A stretch of DNA of 64,000 bases from an uncultured Opitutia bacterium (GCA_937136395.1 CAKZOI010000035.1:1-64000); one strand, 5' to 3'. Counted from the stretch's first letter, positions 17,046-25,563 are shown. A program made the numbers and translations. Notes: generated from the sequence alone by a model not told the origin.

Positions 17046-18371
17046 TTAAGGAAACACTCCGCGGACGTTATAGACTTTATCCATATGCTCGATTGCAGAG
17101 GCATAGGAGGCGACGCGCATATTGCAATTGAGGCGCTCGGACATCTTCAGCACGCGTTGTGCGGCGCTGGTCATGATTTTCTTTAGCTTTTCATCGATCA
17201 GTTCCGCGTCCCAGGTTTCGGATTGGCGGTTTTGTTTCCATTCGAAATAGCTGACGGTGACACCGCCGGAGTTACAGAGAATTGCGGGCAGGATTTGCAC
17301 GCCTTTGTCGAGTAGATAGCGCTCGGCGCGTGGCGTTGTGGGGGCGTTGGCAGCTTCGACCAAAACTTTGCAGTTCATGCGTTCGGCGTGTTCGAGGTCG
17401 ACCATTTGCTCAAGCGCGGCGGGGATGAAGAGGTCGACTTCAGCGCTATAGAAGGCTTCGTTGGAAATCGCAGTAGTGCCTTGGAAATTGGCCACACCGC
17501 CGGTTGCTCGCACGTGTTCGGCTAGCGCATCAGCATCGATGCCGTCGGCATTGTAAATCGCTCCGGTATGATCCATTACGGTGAGCAATTTGGAGCCACG
17601 CGCTTTGAGCAGACGGGCGGTCCATGAGCCGACGTTACCGAAACCAATCAGGCTGTAGGTGAGTTGGCTGATATCCATTTGCATGCCTGGTAGGAGCGCA
17701 TCGAGCACGTAGACGAGCCCTTGACCTGTGGCTTTTTCACGGCCTTCGGATCCGCCAAATTCGAGCGGCTTACCGGTGACGACTCCGAGCGCGGTGGCTT
17801 TTTTCGAGTGGTCAGAGAAATTGATGTAGGTGTCGGCCATCCATGCCATGACTTGAGCATTGGTGCCGATATCGGGTGCGGGGATGTCGTGGTCGGGCCC
17901 GATGTTATTACCAAGGGCTGCGGTGAGGCGACGCGTGACACGTTGTAGTTCATTTGCACTGAGTGAGCGCGGGTCGACCCTCAGTGCACCCTTCGCGCCA
18001 CCGTAAGGGAGGCGTGTGAGCGCGCACTTCATTGTCATCAGTAAGGAGAGTGTTTTGACCTCGTCCAGTTTGACTTCAGGGTGAAAACGAATGCCGCCTT
18101 TGTAGGGTCCGAGGACGTTATTATGCTGCACACGATAACCTTTGAAAAGTCGCCATGATCCGTCGTCCATTTGGACGGGGTAGTGAATCATTATTTCGTT
18201 CTTCGGCTGTGTGAGAATGAGCTTCAGCTTCTGTGGAACGTCAAGTGCATTGGCCGCTTCGAGCACGGATCCAATCGTTTGAAAGTAGAGGTTATGCTCG
18301 TCGTAGTGCTCTTCCAGTTCGTGAAAAATATCGCGGGCAGATTGGCAGGCGGGGGTGTCGCAGGAGTCCAT
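17046..18371 (-). CDS. gdhA: glutamate dehydrogenase (Glu/Leu/Phe/Val family)
   Basis: The product interconverts glutamate and 2-oxoglutarate plus ammonia with NAD(P). With the ATG at 18371 it has 441 residues, beginning MDSCDTPACQSA; a further 17 codons upstream give an unlikely N-terminus. Motifs are the catalytic-Lys loop YGGAKGALRVDP, VPAPDIGTNAQVMAWMADTY written as DIPAPDIGTN, and the Rossmann loop IGFGNVGSW. The family includes amino acid dehydrogenases of other specificity, but the length and KMTMKCALTRLPYGG-like region (LMTMKCALTRLPYGGAKG) favour Glu. A single-gene unit. Confidence 0.85.
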   Translation of the reverse strand: MDSCDTPACQSARDIFHELEEHYDEHNLYFQTIGSVLEAANALDVPQKLKLILTQPKNEIMIHYPVQMDDGSWRLFKGYRVQHNNVLGPYKGGIRFHPEVKLDEVKTLSLLMTMKCALTRLPYGGAKGALRVDPRSLSANELQRVTRRLTAALGNNIGPDHDIPAPDIGTNAQVMAWMADTYINFSDHSKKATALGVVTGKPLEFGGSEGREKATGQGLVYVLDALLPGMQMDISQLTYSLIGFGNVGSWTARLLKARGSKLLTVMDHTGAIYNADGIDADALAEHVRATGGVANFQGTTAISNEAFYSAEVDLFIPAALEQMVDLEHAERMNCKVLVEAANAPTTPRAERYLLDKGVQILPAILCNSGGVTVSYFEWKQNRQSETWDAELIDEKLKKIMTSAAQRVLKMSERLNCNMRVASYASAIEHMDKVYNVRGVFP

Positions 18372-18456
18372 ATTGTTAGAATGTAGTATAAAAGCTGAAT
18401 GACAAGGATGGCATTCATACAATGGCTTCTTTTATCGGATGCTTGTCTCTCTATTT

Positions 18457-18930
18457 CTATTCCGAGCCGAGTAACTTTTCGATGTCGCGACGATTTTTTT
18501 TGGTCGGGCGCCCACCACCTTTATGTGTGACGAGGCGTGCATTGGCTTGTTTCTCGCGGGCAGCTTCAAAGTCAGCTTCGGGTGTGCGGTCTTCGTAGAA
18601 TTCTGGCACTCGTGGCGGACCGACTCGTTTCTCAGTGAGCCCAACGACATGGAGGGTCTTGGTGATCGCTTTGGTGCGAGCAATGATTGTGTCGCCAATC
18701 CGGACTTTATTGGAGGGCTTCGCGATGACATTGTTGACGCGCACGGCAGAGCCGCGACAAGCCTCGGAGGCATCACTGCGGGTTTTGTATACGCGCACAG
18801 CCCATAGCCATTTGTCGATGCGAATGGGTGGAACGTCCAAGGTCGAACGTTCAACATCCAATTTTGAATGCGTTTGCTCGGGCTTTGCTTTATTCGACAT
18901 TGGAAGTTCGACGTTCGACGTTCCCTTCAC
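18457..18930 (-). CDS. S4-domain RNA-binding protein, Hsp15 (HslR)-like
   Basis: The S4 domain is RIDKWLWAVRVYKTRSDASE followed by VRVNNVIAKPSNKVRIGDTI, as in Hsp15. In E. coli Hsp15 binds stalled 50S subunits carrying nascent chains. The family is about 130 residues; here the S4 domain starts only at residue 36. The extra N-terminal part (KPEQTHSKLDVERSTLDVP) is encoded by a copy of the interspersed palindrome. Starts at 18930 or 18900 both lie in the repeat, so the native start appears to have been replaced. The basic tail GGGRPTKKNRRDIEKLL is typical. It lies 3 bases downstream of patB-like gene. Confidence 0.85.
   Translation of the reverse strand: MKGTSNVELPMSNKAKPEQTHSKLDVERSTLDVPPIRIDKWLWAVRVYKTRSDASEACRGSAVRVNNVIAKPSNKVRIGDTIIARTKAITKTLHVVGLTEKRVGPPRVPEFYEDRTPEADFEAAREKQANARLVTHKGGGRPTKKNRRDIEKLLGSE
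18831..18923. repeat. interspersed imperfect palindrome, copy 6 (5' end of Hsp15-like gene)
   Basis: The left arm GAACGTCCAAGGTCGAACG runs to AATTTTGAATG; the right arm ATTCGACATTGGAAG is followed by TTCGACGTTCGACGTTC. It covers the first codons of the Hsp15-like gene and supplies its start codon and about 33 N-terminal residues. Confidence 0.8.
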
Positions 18931-18933
18931 GCG

Positions 18934-20091
18934 CTACCTGTTATCCAGTGCAGCCTTCATCTTCTCGAGGCCTTCGACTAAGCGGCTACGTGGGCAACCG
19001 AAGTTGAGGCGCACGTGTTGCTGTCCACCGAAGGGGCCTCCGTCGGTAAGTCCAACGCCGTTGTCTTCGAAAAACTTGATTGGGTTGTCGAGGCCGAGGG
19101 CGTTGACGTCGAACCACGCAAGGTAGGTCGACTCCATTGGGCGGAAGGTAATACCTGAGAGCTCTTCGTTGATGAATTTGTAGAGTAGGCCGTAGTTGCC
19201 ACGCAAATACGTCAGCAATTGCTGGCGCCATGGTTCGCCGCGATTGTAAGCGGCTTCGATGCCAGCATAGCCAAAGCAATTCACTTCGGTGATGATGCCT
19301 CGTATGGTCTTCTGAAATTGGAGGCGTAGCTTGGTGTCTTCGATCACCGAAAAAGCGCAGGCGAGACCGGGTAGGTTGTAAGTCTTGCTCGGTGCCATCA
19401 AAGTGACGGTGCGAGCCGCGATTTGCTCACTCAGTGTTGCTGTGACGGTGTGCTTCTTTGTTTCGTCGAAGACGAGGTCGCAGTGGATCTCGTCGGAGAT
19501 TAGTATTAGGTCGTGGCGCTCGCAGAAGTCGGCGATGCCAGTAAGTTCTTCGCGGGTGAGCACTCGGCCGACTGGGTTATGCGGACTGCATAGCACGAAG
19601 ATTTTTGTCTTCGGTGTGACGGCAGCTTCCATTGCGTCGATATCGAGTGTCCATTGGTCCTCGGTATTCAGACAGAGTGGCACCTTGATCAACTCGCGAC
19701 CTGCATAGTCGGGCGCGGAAAGAAATGGAGGATAGACTGGAGTCGCTGTCATTACGGCATCACCAGGTTCGGTGAATGCGTGGCAGCAGAGGTTGATAGC
19801 AGGCACGAGCCCGGGGAGGAAGTTCAGCCAGTTGGCTTGGGCGCTATAATTGTGAGCGCGATCGAGGTAGTTGAGCACGGCTTCGATCGGTGCTTCGTGT
19901 GGAATGGTGTAACCGAAAATACCGTGATCGAGACGCTTTTGCAGCCCCTCTACGATTTCGGGCGCGGTCTCAAAGTCCATATCGGCGACCCATAGCGGTA
20001 GAATGTCGCGGCCTTTGTATTTGTCCCATTTGAGGCTGCCGTAGCCCGTGCGGTCCGGGCAGGTATCGAAATTGTAGCTGTGTGCGGTCAT
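18934..20091 (-). CDS. PatB/MalY-type PLP aminotransferase (cystathionine beta-lyase)
   Basis: The 385-residue fold-type I PLP enzyme starts YNFDTCPDRTGYGSLKWDKY followed by LPLWVADMDF, the hallmark of the PatB/MalY group of C-S lyases. The PLP lysine is in APSKTYNLPGL; the substrate carboxylate Arg is near NFGCPRSRL. It probably cleaves cystathionine or related cysteine thioethers to thiol, pyruvate and ammonia. Its stop lies 3 bases from the Hsp15-like gene start, so the two are likely one transcript. Confidence 0.88.
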   Translation of the reverse strand: MTAHSYNFDTCPDRTGYGSLKWDKYKGRDILPLWVADMDFETAPEIVEGLQKRLDHGIFGYTIPHEAPIEAVLNYLDRAHNYSAQANWLNFLPGLVPAINLCCHAFTEPGDAVMTATPVYPPFLSAPDYAGRELIKVPLCLNTEDQWTLDIDAMEAAVTPKTKIFVLCSPHNPVGRVLTREELTGIADFCERHDLILISDEIHCDLVFDETKKHTVTATLSEQIAARTVTLMAPSKTYNLPGLACAFSVIEDTKLRLQFQKTIRGIITEVNCFGYAGIEAAYNRGEPWRQQLLTYLRGNYGLLYKFINEELSGITFRPMESTYLAWFDVNALGLDNPIKFFEDNGVGLTDGGPFGGQQHVRLNFGCPRSRLVEGLEKMKAALDNR

Positions 20092-20213
20092 ATGTTTGAA
20101 ACGATCAACATGCTGTGGGGTTCGTGCAAATCATTTTGCGCGATTGTTATTCACAAGGGCTGACAAGTTGATTTCGATTGCCAAAGTGGGTGCGAATCTC
20201 CGAGGTCTTTTGT

Positions 20214-20930
20214 ATGAAACCTAAAATCAAATTGGCCGAAGTGACTCTAGAGAGTGGTGCAGTGATGGCGCTCTATTCACATGATGGGACGTATTCCATG
20301 AGCGTGAATGGGCAGGAACTGATGCACTCAGAGGCCTGTGCTTCGGAGCGATTGATGGGCACGCTGGGGATCGAGCAGGTGCCGCTTGATCAGACGCCTC
20401 GTATTTTGATCGGTGGTTTGGGCTTAGGCTTCACTTTGCGCAGTGTGATCGATGCGGTCGGGCCGGAGGCGTTGATCGATGTGGCTGAGTTGGTGCCCGA
20501 AGTCATCGAATGGAATAAGACCCTTTTAAAAGACTTGAATGGTGAGCTGCTTGAAAAGAAGGATGTGGATGTCTTCGTCGATGACGTCGCGGATGTGATC
20601 AGGAAGGCAAAAGCTATTTACGATACGATCATTGTCGATGTGGATAACGGGCCGATTGCGATGGTGGCAGAGTCGAATGTATCCTTGTATTCCAATACTG
20701 GGTTGAAGCGCGTCTGGGGCGCATTGAAACCAGAGGGGCGTGCGGTTTTTTGGTCGGCTAAACAGGACGTGGCGTTTGAGCAACGTTTGAAGCGTGTCGG
20801 CTTTAAGGTGCAAGCGGTGCCAGCAAAAGTTCATGCACGTGCGAAACGGGCGGCTTACATGCTGTATGTCGCCGATCGACGTAAGGGCACGGGCGAGGTT
20901 GAAGAAGCGCTGAGCTTTGTGGTGAAATAA
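20214..20930 (+). CDS. spermidine synthase-like methyltransferase-fold protein
   Basis: With the ATG at 20214 (GAGG 11 bases before it) the product has 238 residues, starting MKPKIKLAEV. It has a beta-hairpin start (GTYSMSVNGQELM), a glycine-rich nucleotide loop LIGGLGLGFTLRSVIDAVG, an acidic strand end VAELVPEV, and YDTIIVDVDNGP in the position of the catalytic Asp. This matches the polyamine aminopropyltransferase fold, but the usual family loop around the second Asp is different. Many such verrucomicrobial proteins are annotated as spermidine synthase without proof; the substrate is open. Confidence 0.65.
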   Translation: MKPKIKLAEVTLESGAVMALYSHDGTYSMSVNGQELMHSEACASERLMGTLGIEQVPLDQTPRILIGGLGLGFTLRSVIDAVGPEALIDVAELVPEVIEWNKTLLKDLNGELLEKKDVDVFVDDVADVIRKAKAIYDTIIVDVDNGPIAMVAESNVSLYSNTGLKRVWGALKPEGRAVFWSAKQDVAFEQRLKRVGFKVQAVPAKVHARAKRAAYMLYVADRRKGTGEVEEALSFVVK

Positions 20931-20969
20931 GTTCTAGTCTTAATCCTTCTTTCTTTCGTTTTGTGTGCG

Positions 20970-21042
20970 GTAGCGGCGGACGTCCCGACCGCCATTTCGT
21001 TTCGTGAGCGGGTAGCGGCGGACGTCCTGACCGCCATTGCGG
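20970..21042. repeat. two tandem GTAG-foot REP units, element B
   Basis: Two direct copies of GTAGCGGCGGACGTCC followed by (C/T)GACCGCCATT start at 20970 and 21012. Each folds as GGCGG-9 nt-CCGCC. The flank GCCATTTCGTT is shared with element A, but the stem differs. The units fill the space between two convergent genes. Confidence 0.8.
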
Positions 21043-21088
21043 CGTTGTTCGCTTTTTCTGAGACCGGCTAATCTCTAATTGCCCTGTA

Positions 21089-21295
21089 TCACAACTTCCA
21101 GTGATCGCCGCTGAAGTCGATGGGTTTAGCGCCTTTGAAAAACTTAGCTGCTTGAGTCGCCCATTCACAATAGTGCCGACGTGCCTCAGGGGTAGGCATT
21201 ACGAAGCGCGGACTACGTTCTTGGTCGTTTTGCTCCCATCCTCGCTCGGTTAACTCGCGAAAGGCCGCTTTGTCAATTTCACTTAGTTTGGCCAT
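21089..21295 (-). CDS. small hypothetical protein downstream of nucleotidyltransferase remnant
   Basis: This is a 68-residue soluble, charged protein (MAKLSEIDKAAFRELTERGW start; FFKGAKPIDFSGDHWKL end). No family is recognised. Its start overlaps the 3' end of the nucleotidyltransferase gene by 17 bases, so the two were probably co-translated. It may be the partner of that enzyme in a small two-gene unit, but nothing in the sequence proves a toxin-antitoxin role. Confidence 0.55.
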   Translation of the reverse strand: MAKLSEIDKAAFRELTERGWEQNDQERSPRFVMPTPEARRHYCEWATQAAKFFKGAKPIDFSGDHWKL

Positions 21296-21836
21296 GCCAC
21301 TCCTTGAGGGTCGTTAGTTTGTGATTCAAATTGAATAGCTCTAGATACTCATTCAAGAGCTTCCAGTCAATGGATTGCTTATTTTCTGCCGCGGCTTCTA
21401 GAATCATTTGAATGTCGGCCCAATCAGAGACGGCGCGTTTTGGTGAGTTTACCGCTGCTTGAACTTTGAGGCCAATGATGTCTTCGACTTGCACGACAGG
21501 CAGGGTGAGACCTTCGCTGACTGCGATGCGCTCGGCCCTTTTTAGCATGCCGAGTGTCGGACCTCGGAAGGCATGTAAGAGATCAATGCGTCCGAAGGTA
21601 TCGTCTTTTGCCATGTAGTGGAATACGTTCTCACTTTTATAGGCACGCACATAGCCTGCTGATTGAAAGATAGAATCTGCTTTGTCCAAATCATCTAACA
21701 TGAGAATGAAGTCCATATTGATTGTCGCACGCTGGACACCACGTCAGGCCATTGCGAAACCACCGATCAGTGCATAGCGAACGCCCTCGGCATCTAGGCG
21801 ACGGGTCACTTCTTCAATGACTTTAACAAAATTCAT
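21279..21836 (-). pseudogene. nucleotidyltransferase-fold protein with in-frame stop
   Basis: Translation from the ATG at 21836 gives MNFVKVIEEVTRR, then YALIGGFAMA, then TGA (21746-21744), then RGVQRATINMDFILMLDDLD and a continuous frame to 21279. Without the stop it would be a 185-residue protein of the MNT/AbiEii-like fold, with the GG(F/S) helix and a D-x-D strand. The usual sequence after GGFAMA is LRGVQRAT.D.DF, so TGA replaces a Leu codon (one change from TTA), and the first catalytic Asp reads Asn (NMD). Both point to loss of function. An internal ATG at 21716 opens 145 residues lacking the active-site glycines. Confidence 0.75.
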
Positions 21837-21937
21837 TGTCGTGCATTATAGCTTAAGCAATGTATGCATCGAGTTTGAACCCGAATTATATAAATGAGTA
21901 TTCAAACAAGACCGCTATCTACTGTTGCGGCTTATTG

Positions 21938-22615
21938 TTAAAACCCAATCACGTAGATCGCGCCTTGCGAAACCTGCTCTGCTTGTTCCGCTGGAATCCA
22001 GCGCTCAGCATAGGAGGGGCCCCATGAGTCGCTGACTGCAATCTCGTTGGTTTCTTTGTTGTAGCCGATGATTAGGCAGGCGTGTGCGGTTGAGAGGTCC
22101 TGTTGGAGTTCAGTGTTTCGGGATTTGCTCTTGGTAGTCTTTTCCCAGCTGTCCCAATCAGTGACGTCGAGGCGGGCTAAAGTATGTTTATCTGAGTATT
22201 CGTTGTATTCTTTAGTCGAAAACATTGTCCAAATAATCGGTAGACCTTTGTCGATATGTTTTTGCACGGTGCGGATATCGATGGCCGTTTTTTGCTGTTT
22301 CATCGATCGGTTTTGGGAGGAGATAAAACTTTCGATTGATGAGATGATTGCCGAGAGCGAGGTGCCGCCACCGACGCTTGTTTGTCCTGCCATGGCGAGC
22401 ACATACATATCAGCCGGGATTTGCATATAGCTGAGGTAGCGCTCGAATGTGGCAGGCACGCAATAACCCTTGGGGCCTTGGTTCACCATTGGTATGTTGC
22501 CTATGACGACATCGCCGTTTGAGCGTTGTATTAGATTGTCGGTTGTCAGTGTGCGGAGTTTGGCGTCGGATAGTTTTTCGCCACGACCTTTGTTGTTGGC
22601 GGCCTCGGTGCTCAT
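21938..22615 (-). CDS. C39/papain-like peptidase domain, 3' part of a split gene
   Basis: The 225 residues contain a cysteine-peptidase triad pattern: QGPKGYCVPATFERYLSY (Cys), STAHACLIIGYN (His) and IAVSDSWGP (Asp/Asn). No signal peptide is at this start. The frame is open upstream to an in-frame TAA at 22723-22721, beyond which the same frame continues as the exported 204-residue ORF. The intervening 35 codons read FGSGRGIKQSILRWDWKDHA and on. The natural product was therefore probably one exported peptidase of about 465 residues, now broken by one nonsense codon. The ATG at 22615 may permit separate cytoplasmic translation. Confidence 0.7.
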   Translation of the reverse strand: MSTEAANNKGRGEKLSDAKLRTLTTDNLIQRSNGDVVIGNIPMVNQGPKGYCVPATFERYLSYMQIPADMYVLAMAGQTSVGGGTSLSAIISSIESFISSQNRSMKQQKTAIDIRTVQKHIDKGLPIIWTMFSTKEYNEYSDKHTLARLDVTDWDSWEKTTKSKSRNTELQQDLSTAHACLIIGYNKETNEIAVSDSWGPSYAERWIPAEQAEQVSQGAIYVIGF

Positions 22616-22720
22616 GATTTTTAGGTTCGCATATTCGCCGTCTTGTGAGGCGAGTAGGAAGGCATGATCTTTCCAGTCCCAGCGTAAGATGCTTTGCTTG
22701 ATGCCGCGGCCCGATCCAAA

Positions 22721-23335
22721 TTATTGTTTGTCGGGTTCGCCGAGTTGTTCAGTGAGTTTTGCGCGGATGCGTTCGACGTCCGCCTCGATGGCATCTTCCA
22801 TCGCTTCGATTTCACGATCTGTTGGCGCGTAGCTAAACGTGAAATCACCTTTGTTAGCAAAGACGATACTGAGCCGCTGCGCCTTGCCATTTTCACCGTA
22901 AAGTGCTGCGGAGTAGGGGCGACATTCGAGTATGCGATATTCCGGATTAGGGTAACTTCGAAAGCTGGACTGTTTCTCGGTTTGTGATTCCCGTGGCCAA
23001 CCTAGCCGTTCTGCTACGGATACAGGCGTATCATCCCAGAGGTGATTATCGCCCAGTAGAGGAATCGCTAGAAGGGTGTTGATGTCGGCAAATAGGCCCT
23101 TTTCGGCATTTGTTTGAGCGTCTACGAGGGCGTTGCTTTCGTCGGATAGCAGCGCGCGGTCAAACCAAAGTTCTTGCCCATTTGCCATTCGAATTTCGAT
23201 ACGCTCAGTCTCCACTTGTAGAATATCGACTTCGATGACCGTGCCCTGTTTATTGGAAAGCGAAACGGCGTCAGCACGCGAAGTGAGAGCAGCCATAAGT
23301 GCTCCGATCAGACAGCATATGTAGAGTGCTCTCAT
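22721..23335 (-). CDS. exported N-terminal part of the split peptidase gene
   Basis: The 204 residues begin with a signal peptide (MRALYICCLIGALMAALTS, cleavage near ADA). An SHD1-like beta segment follows (GTVIEVDILQVETERIEI, then GQELWFDRALL). Next comes a region with GWPRESQTEKQSSFRSYPN and a helical end TDREIEAMEDAIEADVERI. It stops at TAA 22723-22721 right after EPDKQ, but the same frame runs on through 35 codons into the peptidase ORF. CAA-AAA-TTT to CAA-TAA-TTT would explain the stop by one change. Alone it lacks any catalytic domain. Confidence 0.65.
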   Translation of the reverse strand: MRALYICCLIGALMAALTSRADAVSLSNKQGTVIEVDILQVETERIEIRMANGQELWFDRALLSDESNALVDAQTNAEKGLFADINTLLAIPLLGDNHLWDDTPVSVAERLGWPRESQTEKQSSFRSYPNPEYRILECRPYSAALYGENGKAQRLSIVFANKGDFTFSYAPTDREIEAMEDAIEADVERIRAKLTEQLGEPDKQ

Positions 23336-23344
23336 AGAGAGAAT

Positions 23345-24325
23345 CTAGGCTGCGATGTCTTTAAGTGGAACGAGCTTTTGCTGATCGCTATCCCAGATCT
23401 TTAAGCGCAAGCAGCGGAGCACTTCGATCGGATTGAGCGTTGTGGTCTTGGCATTCTGTAGTTCTGGCATTTTCGCATATACCTCAGGGAGTCGATAGAA
23501 AGGGATCTTCGAGTTAAGGTGGTGAATGTGGTGATAGCCAATGTTGCCAGTGAAATAGTGCATGATGGGGCTCATCTTGCAGTAACTGGAAGATTCCAGT
23601 GCGGCGCCCTCGTAGGTCCAACCATCGTTCTCTTTAAACACGACTGATGGAAAATTGTGCTGTGCGTAGAACAGGTAAGAACCCATTGCGCAGGCCACAA
23701 AATAGGGGATGAAGACTGCGAACACAGCGGTCAATGGACCGAATATGCTGATGATTACTGTATACAGCACGATATGGAGTATGAGTGCGATCAGTGAATC
23801 TTTATGGTCTTTCCTGTCGGATAGGCCTGGGACAATGCACATACCCACTAGGAAAATAGTGAAGTAACCGAAGATAATAGTGAGTGGGTGGCGCATGGCG
23901 AGGTATTGCGCACGTTCTTTTTTCGAGGCTCGTTGGTAGCGCTCTTTGGTCATCACAGGATACGAGCCAATGTGTGCACTACGCAGCTTGGAATTGTGAT
24001 TGTGATGGTGATTATGCGAATGCGTCCAGATGCTGGTCGGTGTAATTGCTATGATGCCCCAAATTTGCATAAAGACTTTGGCGACCTTTGATTTGGTCAA
24101 AATCGCATTATGCTGATGATCGTGGTAGATTACAAATAGCCGCACCATCAGTAGGCCTAGGAGAATCGAGCAAGCGAATTGTGCCAGCCAGTGGAAATTG
24201 TAAAGCGTGCCGCCTGCTGTCAGTGCAAGCAGTATGCAGGTGGAAATGATTGCCCACCAACTTTTTGCGGGATCGTCTTTGGCGAATTCTTTGGTCGCCA
24301 ATATAAGTGTTTTGCCTGTTCTCAT
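23345..24325 (-). CDS. membrane fatty acid desaturase
   Basis: The 326-residue integral-membrane di-iron enzyme has the three His boxes of the FA_desaturase family: YHDHQHN (near 68), HSHNHHHNHN (near 101) and HHIHHL (near 284). Several hydrophobic segments lie between the boxes. It introduces double bonds into acyl chains, or hydroxylates/desaturates carotenoid-like lipids; the substrate is not readable. It lies 9 bases from the exported half of the split peptidase on the same strand. Confidence 0.85.
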   Translation of the reverse strand: MRTGKTLILATKEFAKDDPAKSWWAIISTCILLALTAGGTLYNFHWLAQFACSILLGLLMVRLFVIYHDHQHNAILTKSKVAKVFMQIWGIIAITPTSIWTHSHNHHHNHNSKLRSAHIGSYPVMTKERYQRASKKERAQYLAMRHPLTIIFGYFTIFLVGMCIVPGLSDRKDHKDSLIALILHIVLYTVIISIFGPLTAVFAVFIPYFVACAMGSYLFYAQHNFPSVVFKENDGWTYEGAALESSSYCKMSPIMHYFTGNIGYHHIHHLNSKIPFYRLPEVYAKMPELQNAKTTTLNPIEVLRCLRLKIWDSDQQKLVPLKDIAA

Positions 24326-24526
24326 CGGATGTCGGTTAAAATCTTAGTCACTGAAATGATTGTCGAAGTGATTGCTTTGAAAACGAATCCATCCGGGGGA
24401 AGACAGTTACGCTAGGGTGAACTGATCCCTAAATTTGATTTTTGCAATGCCCGATTGCGACTTGGGATTGATGCATTAGCGGGAATGAGCTTGCGGGGAG
24501 GCGGTCTTATCGTCGAATTCTATGCG

Positions 24527-25510
24527 ATGAATCGCGAAACGAACTCAGAGGAAAAAACATTTTTGGAATGGGCGGTGCGTTTATGCCCGGATTCACCACG
24601 CAAACGAATTAAGGAGTGGATCACGACAGGTCGTTTTTGCCTCGATGGTGTGGTTCTCACGAAAGCAGGCTTGCGAATGCCAGATCCTGGTGAGCGCTTG
24701 ACTATGGGCGCGCCCGATAAGGCACCAGCAAATTGGGGGCACCGGAAACGGATTCACCCCAAATTGGTTTTAGTCCATTTGGATGCGTCGCTGGCAATAG
24801 TCGATAAGGAGGCGGGCTTACTTTCGGTGCCAACCGATGGGCAGGACAAGATTTCAGCGATCGAAGTTCTTGCGAACTATCTAAACGATCCGCGCGGTGA
24901 GGCGACTCGTCGTAGTTTTTTTGGTAAAAAGGATAAGGTGAAGCCCTTGCCTGTGCACCGACTCGATCAGTTTACTAGCGGCTTACTCTGTATCGCGATG
25001 AATGACGATGCGCGCCGACATTTAATTAAGCAGCTTCGCAGTCATGACTTTTTGCGCGAATATATTGCTTATGCAGATGGTGATGCGGAAAGCCCGGAAG
25101 GCACATGGCGCAATTATATGCGCTTGGATGAGTCTGGATTTAACCAGACTGTCGTTGAAGAAGGCACGCAAGACGCGGTGGAAGCCGTGACGCATTACAA
25201 AGTGGAAACAGTTTTTGAGCGTCACCATGTCAGCAAGTTACGTATCCGCCTAGAAACTGGTTTGAAGCATCAGATTCGTATCCAAGCCGCAGAACACAAT
25301 ATGGCTTTACTAGGAGATCGCTCTTATCACGACGGCACGATGAAGGCGATGCGCAAGAAGGGGGCAAAGCTTCCATATCAATTCAAGCGTCAAGCCCTGC
25401 ATGCGGCTGTCATTGGTATCAAACATCCCGATGATGAAAGAAAGGTTCGTTTTGAATCACGCATTCCGGGTGATATGCAGGACCTGGAAGCGCGCCTTGC
25501 TGGAAAGTGA
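24527..25510 (+). CDS. RluA-family RNA pseudouridine synthase
   Basis: From the ATG at 24527 the product has 327 residues. An S4-like RNA-binding start (KTFLEWAVRLCPDSPRKRIK) is followed by the catalytic domain, with the active-site Asp in PVHRLDQFTSGLLCIAMN and the C-terminal GLKHQIRIQAAEHNMALLGD. The enzyme isomerises specific uridines in rRNA or tRNA. Upstream ATGs at 24455 and 24485 keep the frame but add sequence unlike the family. The gene converges with the FAD monooxygenase, with REP element C between them. Confidence 0.88.
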   Translation: MNRETNSEEKTFLEWAVRLCPDSPRKRIKEWITTGRFCLDGVVLTKAGLRMPDPGERLTMGAPDKAPANWGHRKRIHPKLVLVHLDASLAIVDKEAGLLSVPTDGQDKISAIEVLANYLNDPRGEATRRSFFGKKDKVKPLPVHRLDQFTSGLLCIAMNDDARRHLIKQLRSHDFLREYIAYADGDAESPEGTWRNYMRLDESGFNQTVVEEGTQDAVEAVTHYKVETVFERHHVSKLRIRLETGLKHQIRIQAAEHNMALLGDRSYHDGTMKAMRKKGAKLPYQFKRQALHAAVIGIKHPDDERKVRFESRIPGDMQDLEARLAGK

Positions 25511-25563
25511 TACTTGCCGCGACTGTTGCGGAAAAGTCGCAGAACTGAGGTCAGATCTGATGG

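Noticed and set aside
20970-21042. Two direct repeats with a spacer, considered as a minimal CRISPR.
   Set aside because: The units are hairpins with a GTAG foot that match element A, the spacer is only about 11 bases, and no cas gene is near.
21089-21836. The nucleotidyltransferase and the overlapping 68-residue gene as a MNT/HEPN or AbiE-type toxin-antitoxin pair.
   Set aside because: The small protein shows no HEPN motif (RxxxxH) or antitoxin features, and the enzyme gene is broken.
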